This document shows positions 36,217 through 44,308 of a stretch of 64,000 nt of DNA, one piece after another. The DNA comes from Pseudomonadota bacterium. GTDB lineage: Bacteria > Myxococcota_A > UBA796 > SXON01. The first letter of the stretch is position 1, and each line of letters opens with the position of its first letter. The DNA is taken from the NCBI GenBank assembly GCA_030685065.1, contig JAUXQH010000001.1, forward strand, positions 1-64,000, read 5' to 3'. Position numbers and translations under genes: made by a program. Under the pieces are notes generated by a model, which was not told the origin of the DNA, searched no databases, and saw only the letters and a program-made list of their open reading frames with translations.

Positions 36217-37140
36217 GTGGCGATGCTCAAGAAGCTCAAGATAGCGATCGCGAACGTTCACCTCGACCTCGGCGCCGGCCGGCGCGGGGTCGACATGGGG
36301 CCCTCGGCCATCCACCTCGCGGGCCTCAAGAGCGGCATCGAGTCGCTCGGCCACCAGGTCATGGAGAACTTCGCCATCGGCGTCGCCTCCCAGGAGATGG
36401 TCGACCCCGGAGATCCCCACGCGCGGTTCCTCCCGGAGATCACGCGCGTCTGCAGCGAGCTGGCGGATCGGGTCGAGCTCGCGCTCGATCACGGCTGGTT
36501 CCCCGTGGTGCTGGGCGGCGATCACTCCGTCGCCATCGGCACCATCTCGGGGATCGCGCGCTGGTACCGCAAGCGTGGGCAACGCATCGGCGTGATCTGG
36601 GCGGACGCCCACACCGACTCCAACACCCCCGAGACCTCGCCCTCCGGAAACATCCACGGCATGCCGCTCGCCGTGCTGCTCGGTCACGGCCCGCCCGAGC
36701 TCGTGGCCATCGCGGGGGACGAGCCCGCCCTGCGCATCGGAGATGTCTGCGTCATCGGCGCGCGCGACATCGACATGACGGAGCGCTCGGTGGTCCACCA
36801 GATGGGGCTGCGCGTCTACACGATGAGCGAGCTGGACGAGCGCGGCACCGCCGTGTGCGTGCGGGAGGCGATCGAGCGCGTGAGCGCGCACACCGCCGGC
36901 ATCCACCTCTCCTTCGATCTCGACGGCGTGGATCCCCAGCACGCCCCCGGCGTCGGCACGCCGGTGCCCGGGGGGCTCAACCTCCGCGAGTCACACCTGA
37001 TCTGCGAGAAGGTCGCGCAGACGGGCAAGGTGCTGGGCGTGGAGATGGTCGAGCTGAACCCCGTCATCGACAGCGAGAACCGCACCGGCAAGCTCGCGGT
37101 GTGGCTGATCCTCTCGGCGCTCGGAAAGACCATCCTGTAG
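36217..37140 (+). CDS. rocF: Arginase
   Basis: 307 residues. It hydrolyses arginine to ornithine and urea with a binuclear manganese centre. All ligand motifs are present: GGDHS, WADAHTDSN, and SFDLDGVDP, with SGNIHGMPL and VEMVELNP also as in arginases. The start is at a GTG at 36217, with an ATG two codons later. It follows the ALDH-like gene by 3 bases, so the two were probably selected to act together. In other bacteria arginase pairs with ornithine aminotransferase and a P5C dehydrogenase. Agmatinase is less likely, given the SGNIHG and length match to arginase. Confidence 0.9.
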   Translation: MAMLKKLKIAIANVHLDLGAGRRGVDMGPSAIHLAGLKSGIESLGHQVMENFAIGVASQEMVDPGDPHARFLPEITRVCSELADRVELALDHGWFPVVLGGDHSVAIGTISGIARWYRKRGQRIGVIWADAHTDSNTPETSPSGNIHGMPLAVLLGHGPPELVAIAGDEPALRIGDVCVIGARDIDMTERSVVHQMGLRVYTMSELDERGTAVCVREAIERVSAHTAGIHLSFDLDGVDPQHAPGVGTPVPGGLNLRESHLICEKVAQTGKVLGVEMVELNPVIDSENRTGKLAVWLILSALGKTIL

Positions 37141-37171
37141 CGGTTCGATCGGCGATTTTCCGGAGGTGACC

Positions 37172-39031
37172 GTGCGGGTCTGGCTGCTGATTTGCCTGGG
37201 TGGCTGCACCGCCGCGTCGACCGACGACACGGGCGGGCTGGTCGAGACTCGCTGTGAAGGCGCGGATCCGACGCCTCCCACCTGGTACGCCGATCTCGAC
37301 GGGGATGGCTTCGGCCGCGCCGCCTCCGCCCGAGCGGCGTGCGAGGCCCCCGAGGACTTCGTCGCCAACGCCGATGACTGCGACGACGCGCGCGCCGCCG
37401 TTTTTCCCGGGGCGAGCGAGGCGTGTGACGGCCTGGACGGCGACTGTGACGGCCTCGGGGACGACACCGATCCGGACGTCGCCCGGGCGACCTGGTACGC
37501 GGACGCCGACGCGGACTCCTTCGGGGACGACGCCGCGAGCATCTCCGCCTGCACCGCGCCCGCCGGGCACGTGGCGACCGGGGGCGACTGCGCGGACGAC
37601 AACCCCTCCGTGTATCCGAACGCTCCCGACGAATGTGGCGGCGGGGACGATGACTGCGACGGCGCGGACGACGCCTGCGCCCGCGCCGGGGAGCTGCCCC
37701 TCGGCGAGGCCGACGCGGCCCTGGTGGGCGAGGCCGCGGGCGACGGCGCGGGGACCTGGATCGCCGCGGGGGACGTCGACGGGGACGGCGTCGGCGACGT
37801 GTTGACGAGCGCGCCGGGCGCCGAAGGGGTGGCGGGGGCCGCGTGGCTGGTGCGCGGGCCCTTCACCGGCACCCGGAGGCTCGAGGACGCCGATCTCCGG
37901 ATCGCGGGCTCGCCGGATCTGGAGGAGGACGCCGGCCCGATCGGGCCCGTCGCGCTCGGGGATCTCGACGGGGACGGCCTGGCCGAGCTCGTCGTCGCCG
38001 CGCCCGGGGGGGGTGTGTGGCGCTTCGTCGGGTCCGCGCGGGGCGCGATGGGGCTCGACGCGGCGGACGGCGAGCGCCTCGGGGGCGCCGAGGACGACGC
38101 GGGGACGAGCCTCGCGATCGGGGGGGATCTCGACGGGGACGGGCTGCCCGACCTGGTGGTCGGCGCGCCCGGCGCGCGTGCGGCCGAGGGTGACCCGAGC
38201 GTAGGTGGGGTCGCGATTGTGAGCGGCGCGTTCACGGGGACAGGAGCGCTCGCCGACACCGCGGCCTGGCTCCTCGGGGAGACGGACGGCGGCGAGGCCG
38301 GCGCCGCGGTGTCCAGCCCCGGGGATGTAGATGGGGACGGCGTCGCCGACCTCCTCGTGGGGGCGCCGGGCGCCATCGCCGAGGGAGACATCGAGGCCTG
38401 GGCCACGGGCGCGGCCTACGTCTTCTACGGTCCGATCCCGGACGCGCGATCGCTGGCGGACGCGGACGCCCGGCTGTACGGCGCGGCCGCGGGGGACAGG
38501 GCGGGTGCCGCCGTCGCGGGCGTGGGCGACGTGGACGGGGATGGCCTCGCGGACGTGATGGTCGGCGCGCCGGGCGTGGTCCTGGGCGGCGAGGACACCG
38601 CGGTGGTGGACGCGGGCGCGGCCTACCTCCTCCGGGGCCCGGTGCTCGGGGACAGCGCGTTGGCGGACGCCCACTGCACGCTCCTCGGCGGTCTCGCGGA
38701 CGAGAGCGACGACGCCGGCGAGGGCGCGGGCGCGAGGCTCGTGCCGCTCGGGGACATGAACCAGGACGGCCGCGCGGACGTGGCGATCGGCGGCGACGGC
38801 GCGGGCCGGGCGTGGCTGCTCCTCGGGCCGTTCGCGGGCACCATCGCGCTGACCTACGCCGAGGTCACGCTGATCGGGGGGGGCCCCCTCGACGACGCGG
38901 GCCGGGGGCTCGCGGGAGGCGCCGACCTCGACGGAGATGGCGGGGTGGACCTCCTCGTGGGGAGCCCCGGCGCGGACGAGGGCGGCAGCGGGGCCGGCCT
39001 CCTGTCGATGGTGCGGGGGTGGGTCCGATGA
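37172..39031 (+). CDS. Lipoprotein with MopE-type repeats and FG-GAP repeats (first of pair)
   Basis: 619 residues from a GTG at 37172 preceded by CGGAGGTGAC. A lipobox-like LGGC is followed by a short linker and two to three MopE-type units (DDCDDARAAVFPGASEACDG type, then GDDDCDGADDAC). From about residue 180 come seven or so FG-GAP/integrin-like repeats (DVDGDGVGDVLTSAPGA, DLDGDGLAELVVAAPGG and so on), each with a DxDGDG calcium loop and a GPFTGT strand. These fold as a beta-propeller. It is an exported surface protein, and adhesion is the likely role. It overlaps the next gene by four bases (ATGA). Confidence 0.85.
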   Translation: MRVWLLICLGGCTAASTDDTGGLVETRCEGADPTPPTWYADLDGDGFGRAASARAACEAPEDFVANADDCDDARAAVFPGASEACDGLDGDCDGLGDDTDPDVARATWYADADADSFGDDAASISACTAPAGHVATGGDCADDNPSVYPNAPDECGGGDDDCDGADDACARAGELPLGEADAALVGEAAGDGAGTWIAAGDVDGDGVGDVLTSAPGAEGVAGAAWLVRGPFTGTRRLEDADLRIAGSPDLEEDAGPIGPVALGDLDGDGLAELVVAAPGGGVWRFVGSARGAMGLDAADGERLGGAEDDAGTSLAIGGDLDGDGLPDLVVGAPGARAAEGDPSVGGVAIVSGAFTGTGALADTAAWLLGETDGGEAGAAVSSPGDVDGDGVADLLVGAPGAIAEGDIEAWATGAAYVFYGPIPDARSLADADARLYGAAAGDRAGAAVAGVGDVDGDGLADVMVGAPGVVLGGEDTAVVDAGAAYLLRGPVLGDSALADAHCTLLGGLADESDDAGEGAGARLVPLGDMNQDGRADVAIGGDGAGRAWLLLGPFAGTIALTYAEVTLIGGGPLDDAGRGLAGGADLDGDGGVDLLVGSPGADEGGSGAGLLSMVRGWVR

Positions 39032-41073
39032 GCCGGCTCCATGTGCTCCTCGCGCTCGCGCTGCTCCTCGGATGTGACGGCGACAAGCCCTCCACGGTCG
39101 ACCAGGACGGCGACGGCGCCGCGCGGGACGTGGACTGTGACGATCACGACGCGACGCGCTTTCCGTCCAACCCCGAGCGCTGCGACGGGTTCGACGAGGA
39201 CTGCGACGGCATCGCGGACAACGACGCGGTCGACGCCCTGGTCACCTACACCGACCTCGACGGGGACCACTTCGGCGATCCCGCCTCGGCGTTCTCCTCC
39301 TGCGTGGCGCCCGTGCGCGGCGTGTCGGACGGCACCGACTGCGACGACACCGACGCTTCCGTGTTCCCGGGCGCCTACGAAACGTGTGACGGTCGCGACG
39401 AGGACTGCGACGGCGCCGTCGACCTCGGCGCGATCGACGCGCGCACCCGCTACCCCGACGCCGACGCCGACGGCCATGGCGACGAGGCGGGGGGGGTCAC
39501 CAGCTGCGAGGCCGTGGGCCTCGCCGAGGGTGGGGACTGCGATGACGGCGACCCGACCGTGTTCCCCGGCGCCGAGGAGCGCTGCGACGCGGTCGACACC
39601 AACTGTGACGGCCTGCCCGACGTCGACGCGATCGACGGCGAGGCCTGGTACGTGGACGCCGACGGCGACGGCTACGGCGATCCCGACGCCGATGCGGTCA
39701 TCGACTGCGCGGCCGACGGGCGCGCCCCCAACCGCTACGACTGTGACGACGCCGACGCCGCGCTCAACCCGGCGTCCGGCGGGTGCGGCCTCTCGGGCGA
39801 GGGCTCTGCCGGCGACGCCGCGGTCACGCTCGACGGCCTCGACGAGGGGGACGCGATCGGCGCGGTCCACGACGCGGCCGACCTCGACGGTGACGGCATC
39901 GCCGAGCTGCTCGTGGGCACCCCGAGCGAGGGCGCCTTCTACGTCCTCGCCGGGCCGATCCGCGGGGACGAGTCGCTTGCGAGCCCCCTGGCGAAGCGCC
40001 GCTACGTCGCGGGGACCACGTCGTTCGCCACGTCGCTCGCCGTCGGCGACTTCGACGGTGATGGGAACCCGGACGTGGCGGCCGGCGCCCCGGACGACGA
40101 CACCGTCGGGATCAACGGCGGGCGGATCTGGCTGTTCGCGGGGCCGCTCAGCGGCAGCACGACCGAGGCCGCGGCCCTCCGGACGATCGACGCCGAGGCC
40201 GAGCGCTCCAGCGTCGGCGACGCGATGGTGGCGGTGCCCGACGCAGACGGCGACGGCCTGGCGGACCTCCTCCTCGGCGCCCCCGACTACCTCCTCGGCG
40301 CGGGCCGCGTGTACCTCGTCGGCGGGACCCACACCGACCTGGCCTCCCCCATCGCCGTGTTCGACGCCGCCACCCTGTTCGATCGCGCGGGGACCTCCCT
40401 CGCCGCGGGAGACCTCGACGGGGACGGCCTCTCCGACCTCGTGATCGGCGCGCCGAGCGGCCCCGAGGCCTACGTGATGGCGGGCGGCGTGACCGGCACC
40501 GTCAGCCTGGAGGACGCGGACTCCACCCTCGGCGGGCGCGGCTCCGGCTACCAGACCGGCAAGGACGTGGCGATCGTGGGGGACCAGGACGGGGACGGCC
40601 TCCCCGACCTGCTCGTCGGCGGTCCGACGACCTCGAGCAGCCTCTCGACCACGGGTGGGGAGTCGTGGATCATCGTCACGCCGCTCGCGGGAGACGTGAC
40701 GCTCGGCCGGGACGAGTGGGCCACGTTGATGGGCGAGGCCACGGGGGACGCCGCGGGTGGCTCGGTGGCCGGGGGCGATCTCGACGGCGACGGCCACGAT
40801 GACCTCGCCATCGGCGCGGTCGGCAACGATCGCGCCGGCGGCAACGCGGGCGCGGTCTACGTGTTCTACGGCATCACGGGCGGCACCACGGAGCTCGCCG
40901 CCGCGGATGCGCTCCTGTTCGGCCACGCCGCGAGCCTCGCGCTCGGCAGCAGCCTCCTGCTCGAAGACCTCGACGGCGACACCCGCGCGGACCTCGTGGC
41001 GGGCGGCGTGGGGGAGACCGTGGGCGGGACGGGGGCCGGGGCGACGTGGATCTGGTTGGGCGGGGGGCGGTGA
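39028..41073 (+). CDS. Lipoprotein with MopE-type repeats and FG-GAP repeats (second of pair)
   Basis: 681 residues from the ATG that overlaps the previous TGA. The signal peptide MSRLHVLLALALLLGC ends in a lipobox. Residues about 20-250 have four MopE-type units (DCDDHDATRFPSNPERCDG, and then EDCDG and YTDLDGDHFGDP loops). Residues about 260-680 contain six or seven FG-GAP repeats with DLDGDG and DFDGDG calcium loops. It is built like the preceding gene but with more MopE units. Both were probably made by gene duplication. It converges with the DUF1622 gene, 4 bases apart. Confidence 0.85.
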   Translation: MSRLHVLLALALLLGCDGDKPSTVDQDGDGAARDVDCDDHDATRFPSNPERCDGFDEDCDGIADNDAVDALVTYTDLDGDHFGDPASAFSSCVAPVRGVSDGTDCDDTDASVFPGAYETCDGRDEDCDGAVDLGAIDARTRYPDADADGHGDEAGGVTSCEAVGLAEGGDCDDGDPTVFPGAEERCDAVDTNCDGLPDVDAIDGEAWYVDADGDGYGDPDADAVIDCAADGRAPNRYDCDDADAALNPASGGCGLSGEGSAGDAAVTLDGLDEGDAIGAVHDAADLDGDGIAELLVGTPSEGAFYVLAGPIRGDESLASPLAKRRYVAGTTSFATSLAVGDFDGDGNPDVAAGAPDDDTVGINGGRIWLFAGPLSGSTTEAAALRTIDAEAERSSVGDAMVAVPDADGDGLADLLLGAPDYLLGAGRVYLVGGTHTDLASPIAVFDAATLFDRAGTSLAAGDLDGDGLSDLVIGAPSGPEAYVMAGGVTGTVSLEDADSTLGGRGSGYQTGKDVAIVGDQDGDGLPDLLVGGPTTSSSLSTTGGESWIIVTPLAGDVTLGRDEWATLMGEATGDAAGGSVAGGDLDGDGHDDLAIGAVGNDRAGGNAGAVYVFYGITGGTTELAAADALLFGHAASLALGSSLLLEDLDGDTRADLVAGGVGETVGGTGAGATWIWLGGGR

Positions 41074-41077
41074 GTCG

Positions 41078-41425
41078 TCAGGCCGACGGCGCCTTCTGCC
41101 ACGGCCACCGCCCCTCCACCTCGAGCTCGATCGTGAAGCTGAGGAAGGTCCGGATGAGCACGATCAACGCGAGCACCACCACGCCGTTGATGGTCGGGTC
41201 GTGGCTCACCGTGCGGATGATGTCCGCGGCGACGAGGAACTCGAGCCCGAGCAGGATCGCGCGCCCGAGGTAGCGGCGGAACAGCTGGTAGTTGTCTCCC
41301 GTTTCGCCCCGGGAGTAGCGCACGGCGACGATGCCCGCGGCCAGCGCGGCGCCCACGAGGACCACGAGGACGCCGGTGCCCTCGACCACCTGGGCGGCGA
41401 GGACGACGTAGTCTTCGAACTCCAT
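41078..41425 (-). CDS. DUF1622 membrane protein
   Basis: 115 residues with three predicted membrane segments (VVLAAQVVEGTGVLVVLVGAALAAG, a LGRAILLGLEFLVAADIIRT helix, and GVVVLALIVLIRTFLSF). The helix order, the RRYLGRAILLGLEFLVAADII stretch and IRTFLSFTIELEVEGRWPW match the DUF1622 family. Its role is unknown. It begins 6 bases after the stop of the RAYT-like gene, so it may be transcribed with it. Confidence 0.85.
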   Translation of the reverse strand: MEFEDYVVLAAQVVEGTGVLVVLVGAALAAGIVAVRYSRGETGDNYQLFRRYLGRAILLGLEFLVAADIIRTVSHDPTINGVVVLALIVLIRTFLSFTIELEVEGRWPWQKAPSA

Positions 41426-41431
41426 GGTTCG

Positions 41432-42268
41432 CTAGTTCGGCAGCGCGTGGAGGACGTACGGGGTCGCGGCCGGCTCACGCACGACGAGCGGCGCGCGCGA
41501 CGGGTTTGCCGCCGCGATGTCCAGCGCCACGCGCATCCGCACGGCGCGCAGGTCGGCGAGGTCGACGGGGCGTGCTGCCAGGCGTGCGGCGGCGATGGCC
41601 GTGACGCCGAGGGGGCCGGAGATGTCGCGTGGGCGCATCCCGACGTCGATCGCCAGGCGCGCGCCGACGCGGCGAGCCTTCACGACCGCGGTGGCGTTGC
41701 TCGCAAAGCCGGGATCTACAGCGAATGTCTGCGCGAGGAGGTCCACGAGGCGCGCGGGACCCAGGCCCCGCGCCGCGGCGTCGTCCGCCGGCATCACCGC
41801 CGCGGCGAGCCCGACCGCCTCGTAGGCCTCGCGCAGGCGGAACCGGGGGAGCGCCGTCGCGATTCGAAGCGTCAGGCCCGGGATGCGGCGCGCGCCGATG
41901 AGGTCGGGGAAGCAGGAACCGGTCGCCGTGGCCGGGTCATCCGGGAGCCCGTGGTGCCCGAATTGGGTGAGGCAATAGCCCACGAGGGACACCATGTGAG
42001 TGCGCGTCGTGACCGGCAGCACATACGGCGCCGCGAAGGGCACGGCGGATCGGTGATTCAGCACCTTGCTCAGCGCGCCCTGCACGCGGCGCAAGCGTTG
42101 GGGCTCCACCATCACCACGATGTGCGCGTGATCATCGACGAGCGCGAACAACACGATGTCTCGACCTGCCACGGCGGCGAGGGCATGAAGCACGAGACGC
42201 CGTACTTCCTCGGCCGGAAAGGCGGGTTGTCGCCCGATGGTTGACCAGGTGAGGTGGTAGATCTTCAT
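41432..42268 (-). CDS. RAYT/IS200-like Y1 transposase with DnaA-like C-terminal helix-turn-helix
   Basis: 278 residues. The N-terminal domain begins IYHLTWSTIGRQPAF and contains FALVDDHAHIVVMV, the HUH signature of Y1 (IS200/IS605-like) single-strand nucleases. A Tyr lies in LVGYCLTQFGHHG, a candidate for the attacking residue. The C-terminal about 90 residues (KARRVGARLAIDVGMRPRDISGPLGVTAIAAARLA) look like a DnaA-C or resolvase-type helix-turn-helix. Such proteins are REP-associated tyrosine transposases (RAYT), which move or maintain palindromic elements. It is intact, without frameshift. The 51-bp repeat array starts 133 bases upstream of its start and could be its substrate; this is inference. 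Confidence 0.8.
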   Translation of the reverse strand: MKIYHLTWSTIGRQPAFPAEEVRRLVLHALAAVAGRDIVLFALVDDHAHIVVMVEPQRLRRVQGALSKVLNHRSAVPFAAPYVLPVTTRTHMVSLVGYCLTQFGHHGLPDDPATATGSCFPDLIGARRIPGLTLRIATALPRFRLREAYEAVGLAAAVMPADDAAARGLGPARLVDLLAQTFAVDPGFASNATAVVKARRVGARLAIDVGMRPRDISGPLGVTAIAAARLAARPVDLADLRAVRMRVALDIAAANPSRAPLVVREPAATPYVLHALPN

Positions 42269-42400
42269 CGCGGCGGAGGGGTAGGCACCCGGGCGCGGGG
42301 GGCAAGGGCGGGGGGGCGTGATTTTTCATGTTGGGGGGCGGGGGCGGGCGGCGTCTCGCCGGTCATGCGGGTTGGGGCGGGCCGGGGCCGCGCGGGTGGA

Positions 42401-42570
42401 GCAACCGATCTCGCCTTTGACGAGGACGAAACACGAGAGCGGTTGCGTATCGCAACCGCTCTCGCCCCTGACGGGGACGAAACACGAGTTCGGTTTCAGT
42501 TGGCAACCGATCTCACGTTTGACGGGGACGAAACACGAGTTCGGTTTCGGATCGCAACCGATCTCGCATT
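42401..42570. repeat. 51-bp palindromic tandem repeat, REP-like, 3.3 copies
   Basis: The word GCAACCG recurs at 42401, 42452, 42503 and 42554, exactly 51 bases apart. Each unit contains GACGGGGACGAAACACGAG (with variation), then an inverted repeat. In one copy (42434-42464) the inverted repeat is a perfect 14-bp stem, CGAGAGCGGTTGCG, with a TAT loop and the exact complement. The other copies have one to two mismatches in the arms, some compensating. The array lies upstream of the RAYT-like gene, the layout of REP elements with their transposase. The 43 bases after the array hold nothing recognised. Confidence 0.85.
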
Positions 42571-42614
42571 TGAACTGAACGCCTCGGGAGTCGCCCGTTT
42601 CTCAGGCGGTGGAG

Positions 42615-42648
42615 AATCAGGAATGCAGGAAACAGGGAAGGCAGGAGG
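42615..42648 (+). repeat. Dispersed repeat arm, copy 1
   Basis: The sequence AATCAGGAATGCAGGAA, then a short spacer and GGAAGGCAGGAGG, recurs at 50456-50489 and, inverted, at 50534-50565. This single arm stands next to the REP-like array and the remnant gene. Copies in three places indicate a dispersed element. Confidence 0.75.
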
Positions 42649-42678
42649 GGGAGGAAGCCGGGCGGATCGGGCTTGTGA

Positions 42679-43360
42679 AGGGGGCGACGTGACTTCGACG
42701 GCGTGCCCGACGCGTCGGATTGTGATGACGGCGACGGCTCCGTGCGACCTGGGGCGGCAGAGGTGTGCAACGGGATCGATGATGACTGTGACGGGGAGGT
42801 GGACGAGGACCCGACCGACGGGGAGCGCGCCTGGGTGGACGAAGACGGCGATGGGTGGGGCGACGCCGAGGTCGTGGCCTGTGAAGGCGCGGCGGGATTC
42901 GCCTCCGCCAGGGGTGACTGCGACGACGCCCAACCCGATGTACATCCGCAGGGGGGAAGGGACTGCGACGGGCGGGACGAGGATTGCGATGGGGAGGTGG
43001 ACGAGGTTCCATCGTGGCTGGACGTGGATCGTGACGGATACGGCGACTCGTCGTACGGACACGTTGGCTGCCCGGTCCCGGAGGGGTACGCGCTCCACAG
43101 CCGGGATTGTGACGAAGCCGACGATGCGATTCATCCGGGGGCAGCCGAAACCTGGTACGACGGAATCGATCAGGACTGCGACGGCCGCTCCGACTGGGAC
43201 GCGGACATCGGTGGGGACGACGCCACCTCGTTCGGCGGCCTGGACGGCAATGACACAGATGCCGCGGTGAACTGGGACGCGGGCGAGGTGTGTGCCAACG
43301 CGGTGGACGACAACTGTGACGGAAGGGTGGACGTTTGCGTCGAGGACCCAAGCCCCCGCG
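42679..43360 (+). pseudogene. Truncated MopE-repeat gene
   Basis: From 42679 the frame reads RGRRDFDGVPDASDCDDGDG and holds about three and a half MopE-type units (DIDDDCDG, GRDEDCDG, DGIDQDCDG and DDNCDG) of the type coded by four other genes in the window. There is no signal peptide and no ATG; the only start is a GTG at 42703, and an in-frame TGA lies at 42676. After about 43360 the frame stays open to 43701 but becomes Arg/Pro-rich and overlaps the convergent permease gene. It probably lost both ends, with the 5' break near the repeat elements. 43361-43528 contains nothing else recognised. Confidence 0.65.
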
Positions 43361-43528
43361 CGAGGCGCCCGCAGGGCGCGCCGCCGCGCGAGCGGCGGCG
43401 CGGTTCGGCCGCCCCGACGCGGACGCGCCGGGGGAGGCCAACGGAGGAGCAACGCGACGGCCCCGCAGGACGCCGACCCCGGTGTCCGCACCGGGGGCGC
43501 GCCCAAGAGAGCGCCCGAGAGAGCGGCC

Positions 43529-44308
43529 CTACGAGCTCGCGCTCGTGTAGTGCCGCAGCGCCTGCACCCACGCGACGCGGCTCACGACGAGCATCCCGAG
43601 GCCCACCGCCACGGCCTGGGCGGCGAGCGCGGCGTCGAGCCGCCCGAGCAGCGCGAGCGCCGGGTAGGAGGTCACGAGCGCCACCGGCACGAACACGGTG
43701 AGGAAGACGCGCACCCAGCCGGTGTAGATGCTGACGGGCCAACGCCCCGCGTCGACGACGGCGCCGAGCAGGTAACGGAGGTTGTCGACGCGCACGAACC
43801 AGAAGCTCGTGCAGATGACGAGCACCCACAACCCGTAGACGGCCGTGAGCCCCGCGAGGAGCAGGCCCGCCGCCGTGAAGGCGTCCGCGACGCTGGGCGT
43901 GGGGAGGTGGGAGAGCGCGTAGGCCCCCACGACCAGCCCACCGAGCAGATCCCAGAGGCGCGCGGGCGCGACGCGCTGGAAGCTGGCGACGAACTGGGCG
44001 TCGGGCGGCTTGAGGAGCAGGTAGTCGAGCTGGCCCGACCGCACGCCCTCCACGAGCGCGCCGAGGTTGGGCTCGACGAGGCCGCCGACGAGTGCCTGGA
44101 GCACGAGGAAGAACGCGCCGACCAGCAGGGCCTCGGGGAGGGTCCAGCCGGCGACGGTACCGGTGTGGTCATAGACGAACATCAGCGGCAAGGCGACGCC
44201 GACGGTGGTCCCGAGGCCCACGCAGAATTCGAGCAGGAAGCTCGCGCGGTACTGCATCGCCGTCATCAGGGCGACGCGCACGAGCGCCAGGAAGACGCCC
44301 CTACGCAC
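43529..44308 (-). CDS. ABC-2 type exporter permease (COG3694-like)
   Basis: 259 residues with six membrane segments. Starts from a GTG that overlaps the previous stop by eight bases. The pattern (RASFLLEFCVG, LVQALVGGLVEPN-type loop, SGQLDYLLLKPPDAQF and a C-terminal LRHYTSASS) matches the COG3694 ABC-2 permease family, which works with a COG4587 permease and a COG4586 ATPase. Here it sits third in such a set. The cargo is unknown. The location next to the S51/ATP-grasp cluster suggests it may export the product, which is inference. Confidence 0.87.
   Translation of the reverse strand: MRRGVFLALVRVALMTAMQYRASFLLEFCVGLGTTVGVALPLMFVYDHTGTVAGWTLPEALLVGAFFLVLQALVGGLVEPNLGALVEGVRSGQLDYLLLKPPDAQFVASFQRVAPARLWDLLGGLVVGAYALSHLPTPSVADAFTAAGLLLAGLTAVYGLWVLVICTSFWFVRVDNLRYLLGAVVDAGRWPVSIYTGWVRVFLTVFVPVALVTSYPALALLGRLDAALAAQAVAVGLGMLVVSRVAWVQALRHYTSASS

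Noticed and set aside
42401-42570. A CRISPR array
   Set aside because: The spacing is regular, but the whole 51-bp unit is conserved, there are no unique spacers and no cas genes. The inner inverted repeat fits a REP-like element better.
42318-42578. A small protein of 17-residue repeats (plus strand)
   Set aside because: It only translates the 51-bp array. It has no ribosome-binding site or known domain, and the arms of the hairpin explain the sequence conservation.
43360-43701. Extension of the MopE remnant into the ABC permease gene
   Set aside because: The reading becomes Arg/Pro-rich after 43360 and overlaps a well-supported convergent gene by 173 bases.
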